Positions 7,175 through 16,636 of a DNA stretch of 32,035 nt are shown one piece after another. The DNA is from an uncultured Pseudomonadota bacterium. Its GTDB lineage: Bacteria > Myxococcota_A > Polyangia > Nannocystales > Nannocystaceae. Numbering within the stretch: the stretch's first letter is position 1; each line of letters begins with the position of its first letter. The position numbers and the translations under genes are program-made. The notes beneath the pieces are model-generated. The model was not told the origin of the DNA, ran no database searches, and worked only from the letters and a program-made list of their open reading frames with translations. The DNA lies in the NCBI GenBank assembly GCA_913061055.1, contig CAJXVA010000050.1, positions 1 to 32,035 of the forward strand, read 5' to 3'.

Positions 7175-8749
7175 TCAACCCGGTGAGAACTTCAGGGTCT
7201 GCTTGATGACGACCATGCCGCCGCCCTCGGGACTTGGGAAGCCCCAGTGCTTGGCTTCGTCGAGCAGGCACTGGCGAAGCAGTCGGTTGCCGAGCTTGTC
7301 TTGGCGGCTCGTCACGGACTTGACCACGCCGCGCGGAGAAACCGTCAGGACCAGCTGGATTGACCCGCCCAGCGTCGGGTCGTCCGCGAGTTGGCTCGTG
7401 TAGCAGGCGAGGGTTTTCCTGCGGTGGAGCTTGAGGACCTTTGCCACGGCCTTGCGGTCGAGGGGCCCGGTGATCTGAGCTTTGAACGCGCTGACCGATG
7501 GCTTCCCGGTCGAGGGCTTCGGTTCGGGTTCGGGCTCGGGCACGGGCTCGGGCTCGGGTTCAGGCTCGGGCTCGGGTTCAGGCGAAGTGTCCGTCGGGAT
7601 TGGAATCGGTTCAGGCTCAGGCTCAGGCTCAGGCGAGGTGTCCGTTGGGATTGGAATCGGCTCAGGCTCGGGCTCTGGTTCCGGCGTATTGACGCGGGAG
7701 AGGTCGTCGGCGCGAACACAAATCCGCGACCACCCGGCTTCAAACTCGAAGCAGCGCTTGTCGCTCTTGCTGGTCGGCTCGCCGGAGAAGACGTGGTGGG
7801 CTCGGACCGTGCCGGCGGCTTCCATGTCCGGCCAGAACACCTCGGCGTCGGCTTTGACCTGCCATGCACCCTCGGCGTGGGCAGGGCTCTCGGGTTTCGC
7901 CGGCCCTTCGGGGGGCGGCGCGGGGTCGGCGAGCCACGCTTTGGAGCCTGTCTCCGGCAGGCGGAGTTCGGCACACGGCGTCCCGATGCCGACCAACGTC
8001 TTCCCTTCCTCGTCCTTGCGTACGTGCACTGGGAGCCGAGGAGGCGACTGGGTCGTGAGGACGAACGCCGACACGTCGACGGGGTCGTCGTTGAATCGGA
8101 GGGCTGCTTGGTCGAGAGGTCGCGCTGCGATCGCGTCGGGCAGCGGAAAGAGCGGGCCTTCCTCGTAGGCGCGACCGATCGCATCGGCCGGGATGTCGGC
8201 TCGAATGCCGAGTTGAGGGATGCGGGCGAGTTCGCCCTCGCCGGACGCGATGCCGATGGGAATACCGGCGGAGAGCATGGCGGAGCCGCCAGCATCATCA
8301 CGGACGAGTGTGCCGGACTGCAGCGTGGGGACCAGGTCGGTGCGTTGCACCCAAAGTGCAACGTCGAAGTCGTGGAGCGGCGCCCAGCTTCCGGCGCAGT
8401 GCTTCGCACCGGCCTGTGCGGTCAGGGGCCGAACACGAACCCAACCTCCTCGCGTTTCGGCCAACTCGAACGCAGCGAACCGGCGCCCTCGCTTGGACTC
8501 CGTGTCGAAGCTCAGGGTGAGCGCGGGGGCCTCGGTGGACGGGCGGCGGTGCATCGCGGCGTCGTGCTCGAGCACCACGAACCCGTGCAGGCCATCGCCG
8601 ACCTCGGCCGCCGCATCCGTCGCTGCGCCGTCTTCGGCCGGGTTCGACTCGGCTTCGTCGAGCCATCCCTGCACGGTGTCGCAACCCGGCACGCAGCTGA
8701 GCGCAGCGAGGAGGACGACGATACGAACGCTCACGCCCCGAGTATCCAT
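7175..8749 (-). CDS. Lipoprotein with Pro-Glu repeats and AgmX/PglI C-terminal domain
   Basis: The start at ATG 8749 gives [19 protein letters not shown] then VPGC, a lipoprotein signal with lipidation at C23 (GTG at 8734 is an alternative). The 524-residue protein has an N-terminal region with beta-rich segments resembling SH3-like/ligand domains ([27 protein letters not shown]). A (PE)n linker spans about residues 355-415. The C-terminal domain is of the AgmX/PglI (TonB-C-like) type, about residues 430-524: [35 protein letters not shown] and a closing [14 protein letters not shown]. In Myxococcus, AgmX/PglI proteins are linked to gliding motility, but this C-terminal domain is widespread in myxobacterial envelope proteins. 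The Pro-Glu segment may span the periplasm. A specific function is not assignable. Confidence 0.8.
   Translation of the reverse strand: MDTRGVSVRIVVLLAALSCVPGCDTVQGWLDEAESNPAEDGAATDAAAEVGDGLHGFVVLEHDAAMHRRPSTEAPALTLSFDTESKRGRRFAAFELAETRGGWVRVRPLTAQAGAKHCAGSWAPLHDFDVALWVQRTDLVPTLQSGTLVRDDAGGSAMLSAGIPIGIASGEGELARIPQLGIRADIPADAIGRAYEEGPLFPLPDAIAARPLDQAALRFNDDPVDVSAFVLTTQSPPRLPVHVRKDEEGKTLVGIGTPCAELRLPETGSKAWLADPAPPPEGPAKPESPAHAEGAWQVKADAEVFWPDMEAAGTVRAHHVFSGEPTSKSDKRCFEFEAGWSRICVRADDLSRVNTPEPEPEPEPIPIPTDTSPEPEPEPEPIPIPTDTSPEPEPEPEPEPEPVPEPEPEPKPSTGKPSVSAFKAQITGPLDRKAVAKVLKLHRRKTLACYTSQLADDPTLGGSIQLVLTVSPRGVVKSVTSRQDKLGNRLLRQCLLDEAKHWGFPSPEGGGMVVIKQTLKFSPG
7505..7690 (-). repeat. Pro-Glu coding repeat with two 51-bp units
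   Basis: The segment encodes (PE)n tracts. It contains two tandem 51-bp copies (offset 7584 versus 7635) of a 17-residue unit ending IPIPTDTS, differing by a few synonymous bases. The pattern suggests past unequal crossing-over; copy number may vary between strains. Confidence 0.8.
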
Positions 8750-8831
8750 TGCGGGGTTAGGAACGTGCAAATGGTCGCGGCGGTTTGACCCCAGGCGGTG
8801 GTGAACGCATCGACCGCACGTCCCTCGATCG

Positions 8832-10442
<1,611 letters not shown>

Positions 10443-10452
10443 CCGGCTCGCC

Positions 10453-10481
10453 AGGGTAGCCGGTCGGGGGACCGGCTCCAA
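10453..10481 (-). promoter_or_regulatory. Histidine kinase promoter with palindrome filling the spacer
   Basis: On the minus strand TTGGAG (10476-10481), a 17-nt spacer and TACCCT (10453-10458) form a good sigma-70-like promoter, 10 nt before the ATG. The spacer is almost wholly an inverted repeat, GCCGGT-N6-ACCGGC (10459-10476). A protein bound there would directly block RNA polymerase. Confidence 0.55.
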
Positions 10482-10665
10482 GGTGTGGGGCAGTGGTGTG
10501 ACCGTCCGGTGGCGGTCGAAAGAGTTGGGGCGGCGAGGCGTCCCGGAGCGGGCCACTCGGCAGGAGTGAGGAGCGTACCCGCGAAGACACAAAGAACTCT
10601 CCGTGGACGAGTCTCGCGCGAGTCCGGTGCGCCGCGCAGCGTCCGGTCCGTCGCCACCGGGCTGC

Positions 10666-10671
10666 TACGCT
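10666..10671 (+). promoter_or_regulatory. -10 box TACGCT, leaderless start of AlkB-like gene
   Basis: GGGCTGCTACGCT ends 7 nt before the TTG start at 10679. The same 13-base string occurs before the DUF7009 gene (13718-13730), also just upstream of its start. No Shine-Dalgarno sequence or -35 is seen. The 236-nt gap between this gene and the kinase start holds only the two divergent promoters. Confidence 0.55.
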
Positions 10672-10678
10672 GTCCTCG

Positions 10679-11320
10679 TTGACCGACCCGGCACTGCTGA
10701 TCGATCGCAAGGCCCCGCGAGAGCGGTTGCAGCTCGACGACACGTCTTGGGTCGATGTGGTGCGTCGGTTCGCACCCGATACGGATGCGCTCTTTCACCA
10801 CTTGCACGACACGATGGCTTGGACCCAGGGCAGCAGCATTCGTGAAGGCCGCAAGGTTCCCGACCCCCGAATGGGGGCTGGTCTCTCCAACGACCAGCTG
10901 TCCGCCGTGCCCATCCTGCATCGCGCGCGGTTGGTGCTCGAGGCCCGCTATCGCATCCGGCTGCGGGGGGCCGCGATGGTGCTGTATCGCGACGGTCGCG
11001 ACAGCGTCGGGTTCCACCGCGACGACGAGATGCTCTACCTCGACAAGACGGTCATCGCCGGATTGAGCCTGGGCGCCGAGCGTCCGGTGTCCTTCATGTC
11101 GAAAGCGCACGATGAGCGGCACGACGTGCCGCTGGGCGCGGGCGACCTCTACGTGATGGGTGGGCGATGCCAAGCCGACTGGCTGCACGCGGTCCACAAG
11201 GTGGAGAGCGCGGGGCCGCGGATCTCGGTGGTGTGGCGGTGGACCTCACGGCTGGGCCCGCCTTCGTCCAGCCCCACGCGGGTGGTCCCAGACGCACCTC
11301 GCAAGCGACGCTGGCGCTGA
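10679..11320 (+). CDS. AlkB-like 2-oxoglutarate/Fe(II) dioxygenase
   Basis: The 213-residue product has the full AlkB-family active site. Iron ligands are H113 and D115 (FHRDDE) and H170 (WLHAVHK). R181 and R187 in RISVVWR are the 2-oxoglutarate and substrate-side arginines. MVLYRDGRDSVGFHRDDE and VIAGLSLGAERPVSF match the conserved blocks of proteins that oxidatively demethylate alkylated DNA or RNA bases. It is closest in layout to the short ALKBH2/3-like members, with a basic C-terminus. The start is TTG at 10679, chosen because a -10 box ends 7 nt upstream and the N-terminal MTDPALLIDR is plausible. It is monocistronic, ending 3 nt from the convergent EI24 stop. A repair role is by family. 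Confidence 0.9.
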   Translation: MTDPALLIDRKAPRERLQLDDTSWVDVVRRFAPDTDALFHHLHDTMAWTQGSSIREGRKVPDPRMGAGLSNDQLSAVPILHRARLVLEARYRIRLRGAAMVLYRDGRDSVGFHRDDEMLYLDKTVIAGLSLGAERPVSFMSKAHDERHDVPLGAGDLYVMGGRCQADWLHAVHKVESAGPRISVVWRWTSRLGPPSSSPTRVVPDAPRKRRWR

Positions 11321-11323
11321 ACC

Positions 11324-12088
11324 TCAGGCGGTCGGTTGCGCGGGTGTGCCCTCGAGGACCTCGACGACCAGGGTGCCAGCCGCGGCTTGGGCGACCCCGA
11401 ACAACAACGGGCCTACCAGTGGGATGCTCATCGCCAGCGAGAATGGAAGGGCGAAGCCCACCAGTGCCCCGCGGTGCTGTTTGACGAACTCGTGCTGGGC
11501 GTCGAAGCGAACCTCGAGTTTCTCGAAGTAGGGATCGAGCAGCTCCCAGCCCAGCGCGCGCGAGGTGAAGTAGCCCTGCAGCACGGGGCCGAGCACGACG
11601 CCCGCCACCGGGATCAGCGAGACGGCGAACGCAAAGAGCGTGAGGCCGATGAACAGCGCCATGCGGATGAGGTTTTGCGGGACGGAGACCCGCAGAGGCA
11701 ATCCCTCGAGTGCGGCGAGCTGGTCCGCGCGTTGCGGGTTGACGGCTCGGACACCGGCCAGGAAGACCCGCTCGCCGAGGACGGGGAACAAGGTGTTGGC
11801 GGTGAACAGCGCGAGGATTGGGCAGACGAGCGCGACGATGATCATGCCGGCGATGCGTGCGATCCACATCCCGACGAGAAGCCACCACGACTCCGTCCCG
11901 TCGATCGGCGTGAAGTGCAAGACCGCCCAGAACCCGCCTGCACTCAGGATGCCTGCGAGCACGAACAACACTGCGACGAGCTGGAAGTAGGTCTTGCCGA
12001 CCTCGGGCGTCTCGAAGGCGCGACGGACACCGCGGCCCGCGGCGCGAAGTCCTGCTCCGAGACCGGGCTTGTCTGCTTCGGGCGCCAT
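11324..12088 (-). CDS. EI24 domain (CysZ-like) membrane protein
   Basis: The 254-residue product starts MAPEADKPGLGAGLRAAGRG. It has about five to six hydrophobic segments typical of the EI24/CysZ family: LVAVLFVLAGILSAGGFWA, WWLLVGMWIARIAGMIIVA, ALFIGLTLFAFAVSLIPVA and GALVGFALPFSLAMSIPL. The family block QGYFTSRALGWELLDPYF (partner of the usual YL..R..GW..fd.) is clear. CysZ is a sulfate channel, but many EI24 proteins outside the cys operon have no known substrate, and no sulfur genes are nearby. The frame is open 108 codons further upstream, but that part is antisense-like Arg/Ser/Thr-rich sequence. It lies 43 nt after the alpha/beta hydrolase gene on the same strand, so it is probably the last gene of that operon. 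Confidence 0.85.
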   Translation of the reverse strand: MAPEADKPGLGAGLRAAGRGVRRAFETPEVGKTYFQLVAVLFVLAGILSAGGFWAVLHFTPIDGTESWWLLVGMWIARIAGMIIVALVCPILALFTANTLFPVLGERVFLAGVRAVNPQRADQLAALEGLPLRVSVPQNLIRMALFIGLTLFAFAVSLIPVAGVVLGPVLQGYFTSRALGWELLDPYFEKLEVRFDAQHEFVKQHRGALVGFALPFSLAMSIPLVGPLLFGVAQAAAGTLVVEVLEGTPAQPTA

Positions 12089-12131
12089 CGTCGTCGAAGC
12101 TTGGCGCTGAGATCGCCCGGGCGCAAGCGCC

Positions 12132-13019
12132 TCAGGCCGCGGGAAGAAATGCCAACAGCCGCTTGTTGACCTCGGCCGCCGCGTCGACCTGCACCCAGTG
12201 GCTGTACCCCTCGAGCTTCTCCACCCGCACGTCCCAAACCCAACGCGTGGGCGGGGTGGCGTACTCGAGGCCCAAGTAGCGATCCGCGGTTCCCCACAGC
12301 ACCTGGGTGGGGTGATCGATGGGTCGCAGTGCGTGCTGAAGTTCGCTGCCGCGGCGCATGTACGCGCGGTAGTAGTTGAGGGCGGCCGTGGTCGACGCCG
12401 GGTCGAGCGCATCGGCGTACTGCTGCAGATCCTCGTCGGTGAACGCCCCGGGGGTGGTCGGGTCGGCGCGCAGCATGGCGCGGATGTACGCGTGGTCGTT
12501 GCGGCGAATCCGTCGCTCCGGGATCCGGGGCAGCTGGAAGAAGAGCATGTACGCGCTGCGTCGCAGCTGCGCGGGGTCGGACATCATCCGGGATTGGAGC
12601 CCGGGATGCGGACAGTTGAGGATGGACAGCGTTCGGACTTGCTCCGGATGGCGCATCGAATGCCACCACGCAACCATCCCGCCCCAATCGTGCCCGACCA
12701 CGGAGGCTTGTTCGGCACCCAGCGCCCGAATCAGCCCGGCGACATCGTCGGCCAGCGCCTCGATCTGGTAGGCGTCGATGCCCTTGGGTTTGTCGGTGCG
12801 TCCGAAGCCTCGAAGGTCTGGGGCGACGACTCGATATCCCGCATCTGCCAGCGCGACCAGCTGATGCCGCCACGAGTACCAGAACTCCGGGAAGCCATGC
12901 AGGAGCACGACCAGCGGCGCGCCCTGTGGGGAGTCGGCCGCCTCGGCGTAGTGCATGCGAATGCCATCGAGCTGCGCGAAGCGGTGGTGGACATGGTCCC
13001 GGTCGCTGAAGTCGGTCAT
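12132..13019 (-). CDS. Alpha/beta hydrolase, epoxide hydrolase-like
   Basis: The 295-residue cytosolic enzyme has the epoxide hydrolase arrangement. The oxyanion-hole motif is HGFPEFWYSW (41-50). The nucleophile is D111 in GHDWGG, where esterases would have Ser. The acid is D246 in WGTADRYLG and the base is H274 in GYSHWVQVD. The sequence APDLRGFGRTDKP is also typical. Tyrosines needed for epoxide activation are available in the cap (for example Y157, Y201, Y216-Y217). A haloalkane dehalogenase is less likely, since the second halide-binding Trp is not evident. The natural substrate is unknown. The ATG at 13019 overlaps the stop of the mobA-like gene by one base (TGATG), so translation is likely coupled. 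Confidence 0.88.
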   Translation of the reverse strand: MTDFSDRDHVHHRFAQLDGIRMHYAEAADSPQGAPLVVLLHGFPEFWYSWRHQLVALADAGYRVVAPDLRGFGRTDKPKGIDAYQIEALADDVAGLIRALGAEQASVVGHDWGGMVAWWHSMRHPEQVRTLSILNCPHPGLQSRMMSDPAQLRRSAYMLFFQLPRIPERRIRRNDHAYIRAMLRADPTTPGAFTDEDLQQYADALDPASTTAALNYYRAYMRRGSELQHALRPIDHPTQVLWGTADRYLGLEYATPPTRWVWDVRVEKLEGYSHWVQVDAAAEVNKRLLAFLPAA

Positions 13020-13633
13020 CAGTCTTGCTCTCGGAGCGCGGCTTCGTAGTCGGCTGGGGTGTTGCAGTCTCGAAGGACGTCCGGGTCGGGAAGCGTCGAC
13101 ACGGGGACCTCGTTGCACCGAAGCCGCTCGAACGTGAGTCGAAGTGCGCGCTCGTCCTCTCGCAACAGCTGCGAGATGGCGCTCCTGGCTGCCCCAACGC
13201 GGAGGACGCCGGCAAGCGGATGCATGTGGTGTCGCCGCTGCGAGTCCGGCGGCTCCACGGGGACTGCCGCATCGGCGTCGCCGAGGCGCTCGAACATCCA
13301 GTCCACGTGCCGGGCCGTGAGGTGCGGCTTGTCGGTGGCGGCCAGGTACACCGCATCGTTTGCGTCCAGCGCAAAAAGTCCGGCGTGCACCCCGACCAGC
13401 GGACCCTGATCGTCGAGCTCGGGCGGGTCGTCGACCCGGACGACTTCGGCGGGCAGCGTAGGCAGGATTTGGCCGGGGTGTGCGACGACAACCACGACCT
13501 CACAACACACCCGCAGCGGCTCTAGAACCGCCTCGAGCATCGTCTTGCCCTGCCAGGGCAACGTCGCCTTGGGCCGACCCATGCGAACGGATCGACCTCC
13601 TGCGAGCACCAAGGCTGTGCGACGTGGCGGCAC
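13019..13633 (-). CDS. mobA: MobA-like nucleotidyltransferase (molybdenum cofactor guanylyltransferase)
   Basis: The product has the MobA/IspD-type nucleotide-binding start ALVLAGGRSVRMGRPKATLPWQG. It also shows DDQGPLVGVHAGLFAL and YLAATDKPHLT, the counterpart of the metal-binding lacDmP motif. MobA attaches GMP to molybdopterin to make bis-MGD, the cofactor of formate dehydrogenases and DMSO reductase-type enzymes. Family members such as MocA use CTP, and this cannot be excluded. I placed the start at GTG 13633 (about 204 residues), just before the conserved block. ATG 13699 or GTG 13714 would add 22-27 Pro/Arg-rich residues. It is the first gene of a likely operon with the hydrolase and EI24 genes. 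fdhD, another molybdoenzyme factor, is 2 kb away. Confidence 0.82.
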   Translation of the reverse strand: MPPRRTALVLAGGRSVRMGRPKATLPWQGKTMLEAVLEPLRVCCEVVVVVAHPGQILPTLPAEVVRVDDPPELDDQGPLVGVHAGLFALDANDAVYLAATDKPHLTARHVDWMFERLGDADAAVPVEPPDSQRRHHMHPLAGVLRVGAARSAISQLLREDERALRLTFERLRCNEVPVSTLPDPDVLRDCNTPADYEAALREQD

Positions 13634-13724
13634 GATTGCCACGAGGATGGACCGGTCGGCCGAAGCCGGCAACCGCTGTCGCGCAGGTGGGTGCGGCATC
13701 GTTCTCGCCAGCACGGCGGGCTGC

Positions 13725-13730
13725 TACGCT
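13725..13730 (+). promoter_or_regulatory. -10 box TACGCT before DUF7009 gene
   Basis: GGGCTGCTACGCT ends 8 nt before the ATG at 13739. It is identical over 13 bases to the sequence before the AlkB-like gene. This predicts a leaderless or one-base leader transcript. It lies in the short divergent space facing the mobA-like gene. Confidence 0.55.
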
Positions 13731-13738
13731 CTGCCCCG

Positions 13739-14113
13739 ATGAAGCTGCGCATCCTCGGAGATTCACTGCGCCTTCGGCTCTCGCAGAGCGAGGTCAAGCA
13801 ATTCGGCGAGACCGCCCGGGTGGAGCAGTCGATCCGGTTTGGGCCGGGGTCGGCGATGACCTACGCGATCGAACACGACGCTTCGGTGCAGGAAGTGCGG
13901 GCGAGCTTCGAGGGCTCGGCGGTCACCGTGCGGATGCCGAGTTCGGTTGCTCAGGCCTGGGTCGGAACGGACGAGGTCACGATTCGCGGAGAGCAGCCGC
14001 TGGATGGAGACGCGCCGCTGTCGTTGTTGATCGAAAAGGACTTCAAGTGTGCGATCCCTCGGCCGGGCGAAGAGGACTACGACGGCTTCGAGCATCCAAC
14101 CGGTGGATGCTGA
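13739..14113 (+). CDS. DUF7009 family protein
   Basis: The small 124-residue cytosolic protein begins MKLRILGDSLRLRLSQSEV, followed by the G-E-T-ARVEQSI segment. It ends with LIEKDFKCAIPRPGEEDYDGFEHPT and a C-terminal GGC. This pattern, MKIR..GnSLRLRLtqsEV..., then IEKDF.C..R, is characteristic of the uncharacterised family listed as DUF7009. The family is a compact alpha/beta protein with no known activity. Its conserved cysteine in KDFKC is present, and a second pair of potential ligands is near the C-terminus. It is monocistronic, with a leaderless-type promoter. It converges on the broken lipoprotein gene, whose stop is 14 nt away. Confidence 0.8.
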   Translation: MKLRILGDSLRLRLSQSEVKQFGETARVEQSIRFGPGSAMTYAIEHDASVQEVRASFEGSAVTVRMPSSVAQAWVGTDEVTIRGEQPLDGDAPLSLLIEKDFKCAIPRPGEEDYDGFEHPTGGC

Positions 14114-14126
14114 GGCCGCACGCGCG

Positions 14127-15270
14127 TCACTGACAACAGAGCGTCACGGGGTCGACTTCGGTCGGCTCCTGGTCAATCTCCAACGGCACCGGCGTGTTTC
14201 GGCTACCCACGTCCTCGCACTGGGCGGCCGCGACCTGAAGATAGATGTTCTCCGTCAGCAGGCCCGGATCGATCATCGTGCACTCGGGAGCCTGGGCCAC
14301 TGGGAATTCGAACGGGGCGCCCGAGCAGGCGGGGTCGACGAAGACCAGCAGGGTGTCGCACGAGGACCAGCAGGGTGTCGCACGAGGATGGCGCGCCGCA
14401 CTGGCAGCCACAGTCGTAGCCCCCGCTCGCGTCTCGGTACAACACCGTGCGCTGGTCCTCGGGGCTGGGGCAGTCGTGAATGCCGTCCCGCCAGTTGCAC
14501 ACGGCACCGTCGGGAGACTCCTCAATGCACGGCGTTCCGTCTTCGCACGTACCCAGCGCGGTCGGCTCGCAGGCGGCAAAGACCTGGTCCAGGGCCGCGT
14601 CCAGTGGCGGTGGGGGCGAACAGGAGCCGCCCTCGTTCGCGTGGGACGCGACCGACTCGATGTTGAGCGGCGGCAGCTCCGTACATTCGCCCGATGAGGT
14701 CGTGATCGGAAGCTCGAGTCCACCGCACCCGCTGTTGCCGTACACAGAAAACTCGCACTGCGCCTCCGCCTCACCCTCGCAGGCACACTCGCACGCGCTC
14801 TGAGGCACCAAACCGGTACCGGCTGTCCATTGGGGCGGTGCACCTCCGCATGGTTCGTCGCCACCGGGCTCGAGGACGATGGGCCCGCTCCAGCCGGGTA
14901 GGGGGCTCTCGCTGCAGACACCCGAGGGCGTACACGAGAATCCCCCGGTTGTTTCGGCCGTTCCGGACGAGGCCGACGCGTCCATCGTCGTGGCCGGAAC
15001 TTCGCCGCTGCTCCCGCCGTCCGTCGAACTCACGGCGCCGGTGCTCCCGGGATTCTCTTGCACGCAGACGCCAGCCAGGCCGCCCCCTGCGAGGTCGCCG
15101 TATCGCCGACCCGAGGCGCACGTGTCGTCCAGAAAGCTGCAGTAGCCGTTGACCTCACACGTCCCGGTGATGCCCGCGCTCTCGCACTGGCCATCCTCGC
15201 CACACCCGAAGCTATCGGTGGAGCGGCAACCGACCAGGAGCGTGAGAACCGCAAGCCAACCGATCCGCAT
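14127..15270 (-). pseudogene. Cys-rich lipoprotein gene frameshifted by a 22-bp tandem duplication
   Basis: Reading from ATG 15270, the protein starts MRIGWLAVLTLLVGC, a lipoprotein signal with C15. It continues through a Ser/Thr/Gly-rich linker and many cysteine pairs (CECACEG, CGCQCGAPSSCDTLL). After the duplication at 14343-14386 the frame changes to Arg/Pro/Gly-rich nonsense and stops at 14203. The natural continuation, VFVDPACSGAPFEFPVAQAP and on to PVTLCCQ, lies in another frame ending at 14127. Removing one 22-bp copy restores one frame of 373 residues. Function is unknown; it is a secreted Cys-rich surface protein like others nearby. It may be a true recent mutation, a reversible repeat, or an assembly/sequencing error. 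A -10 box TAGCCT (15280-15285) precedes the start by 9 nt. Confidence 0.82.
14343..14386. repeat. Perfect 22-bp tandem duplication
   Basis: Two identical adjacent copies, 14343-14364 and 14365-14386, each begin GACCAGCAGG and end GTCGCACGAG. Because 22 is not a multiple of three, the second copy shifts the reading frame of the lipoprotein gene. Confidence 0.97.
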
Positions 15271-15279
15271 TCGAACCGC

Positions 15280-15285
15280 AGGCTA
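15280..15285 (-). promoter_or_regulatory. -10 box TAGCCT before Cys-rich lipoprotein gene
   Basis: On the minus strand TAGCCT ends 9 nt before ATG 15270. It lies in the 29-nt gap after the fdhD stop, so the lipoprotein gene may have its own promoter although it follows fdhD on the same strand. Confidence 0.4.
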
Positions 15286-15299
15286 TCACGGGCCCGGAT

Positions 15300-16112
15300 T
15301 CACTCTTGGATGCGGTGAGGCGCCGAATACACGCACATTCGCGCGTCCCTCAGGAAGGCGACCAGCGTCATCCCCGATTCGCCGGCGAGGCCAACGGCGA
15401 GGGAGCTTGGAGCAGAGACCGCGGCCACCAGTTCGACTCCGCACGCCAGTGCCTTCTGCACGATCTCAAACGACACCCGCCCGGACACCATCAGTGCCGT
15501 TCCTACGCGCTGCTCCGCCGAGGCCACACCAAGGACCTTGTCCACGGCGTTGTGTCGGCCGATGTCTTCCCGAATCGCGATCGTCTCCAGCGAAGCATCG
15601 AACAGCGCCGCGGCATGCACCCCGCCAGTGGCGGCGAAACCAGCCTGCTGCGCCTCGAGGCGACCGGGGAGCCCGTAGAGGTCGGCCGGGGTGAGCCGGA
15701 TCGTGTCCGCGACCTTCCCGGTGTGGTGCATGGCTTGCTCGATCGACGCCTTGCCACAGATCCCGCAGCTGCTGCTTGCAAAGAGGTTGCGCCTCAGCGA
15801 GGCGAGGTCCACCGCATGGCCCAGAACCACTTGCATGACGTTGTCCTCCGCGTCGGGGTGGTCGACCTCGGCGCAGTGACGCACGCTGACAATCGATGCG
15901 CTAGATCGGGCGATTCGCTCCGAGAGCAGGAATCCCCGGACCAGGTCTTCGTCGTGCCCTGGCGTTCGCATCACGACCGCGATCGGAACACCGCCGATCC
16001 GAATCTCCAGCGGGGCTTCGGCGGCGACGTGGTCGTCTGCAGACCGGGACGAGGCGCCGTTCCATTCGACGCGCCGAAGGGCGAGCGTGCTCTCGTCGTC
16101 GGGAACGCTCAT
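15300..16112 (-). CDS. fdhD: FdhD, formate dehydrogenase accessory sulfurtransferase
   Basis: The 270-residue product has the diagnostic FdhD features. The CxxC pair is C116-C119 in SSCGICGKASIE. TGGVHAAALF and EDIGRHNAVDKVLG are also present. FdhD takes sulfur from a cysteine desulfurase and transfers it to the bis-MGD cofactor, activating formate dehydrogenase; it acts in the cytosol. The start ATG 16112 overlaps the upstream lipoprotein stop (ATGA), showing coupling; the frame is open 62 more codons but overlaps that gene. Both active-site cysteines and the GDP-type nucleotide-binding face (TGGVH) look intact. No formate dehydrogenase gene is in this window, so its client is elsewhere. Confidence 0.95.
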   Translation of the reverse strand: MSVPDDESTLALRRVEWNGASSRSADDHVAAEAPLEIRIGGVPIAVVMRTPGHDEDLVRGFLLSERIARSSASIVSVRHCAEVDHPDAEDNVMQVVLGHAVDLASLRRNLFASSSCGICGKASIEQAMHHTGKVADTIRLTPADLYGLPGRLEAQQAGFAATGGVHAAALFDASLETIAIREDIGRHNAVDKVLGVASAEQRVGTALMVSGRVSFEIVQKALACGVELVAAVSAPSSLAVGLAGESGMTLVAFLRDARMCVYSAPHRIQE

Positions 16113-16636
16113 ACGTCGTTGCCGAACGAGTCGATGCAGGCCTCGACGACGTGCCGGGCCGCTTCTCGTCGCGGCATGCCCTTCAAGGAGGGGAGCTCGG
16201 CCCGCAGCGCGTGGGCACTGCATGCGGCGATCTCGAGGCTTTGCTGCATGCACTTGCTGCGGCGCTGGCCGAGCTTCTTTCGGTGCCCGTCCCACCACTG
16301 CAGGACGTCTTTCTCGGAGCCGGCGAGCATGAAGGCGTCGAACGACTCGACCAGCTCCTCGCAGGCGGTTTCGAGCTTCGCCGGGAGCTCGGCCGGAAGC
16401 TTGGCGGCCGCTGTGATCTCTGCGATCCGCGTCTGCTCGAGTCGCTTCGCCGCGTCCTTGTCCGCTTGCACCTTGGCGTGTTTTCGGTCAGCGACGGCGG
16501 CCGCGGCCACCTGCATCTCGCTCTTCGTCTCCATCGCCTTGGCAATGGTCGGGTCGGCCCCAGCGCTATCGCAGGCGGTCAGTGACAAGGCCGCGACGAG
16601 AACACCCACAGCACCTCGGATCACCTGGCCGGTCAT
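16109..16636 (-). CDS. Small lipoprotein with helical, charged mature region
   Basis: The 175-residue product starts MTGQVIRGAVGVLVAALSLTAC, a lipoprotein signal with C22. The mature part has a long Ala/Lys/Glu-rich helix (about 32-85, ADRKHAKVQADKDAAKRLEQ) likely to form a coiled coil. A helical domain follows with three cysteines (C93, C129, C138) and a WWDGHRKKL segment. No family is recognised. It overlaps fdhD by four bases and so shares its transcript. A functional link to FdhD is not obvious, since one is exported and the other cytosolic. TAGGCT (16643-16648) ends 6 nt before the ATG. Confidence 0.78.
   Translation of the reverse strand: MTGQVIRGAVGVLVAALSLTACDSAGADPTIAKAMETKSEMQVAAAAVADRKHAKVQADKDAAKRLEQTRIAEITAAAKLPAELPAKLETACEELVESFDAFMLAGSEKDVLQWWDGHRKKLGQRRSKCMQQSLEIAACSAHALRAELPSLKGMPRREAARHVVEACIDSFGNDV

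Noticed and set aside
7505-7690. Possible CRISPR or satellite array
   Set aside because: Repeats are in-frame PE codons inside a gene, without unique spacers.
14127-14921. Separate 264-codon gene in the shifted frame
   Set aside because: Its N-terminal part is low-complexity shadow; only the last 80 residues are protein-like and join the upstream frame if one 22-bp copy is removed.
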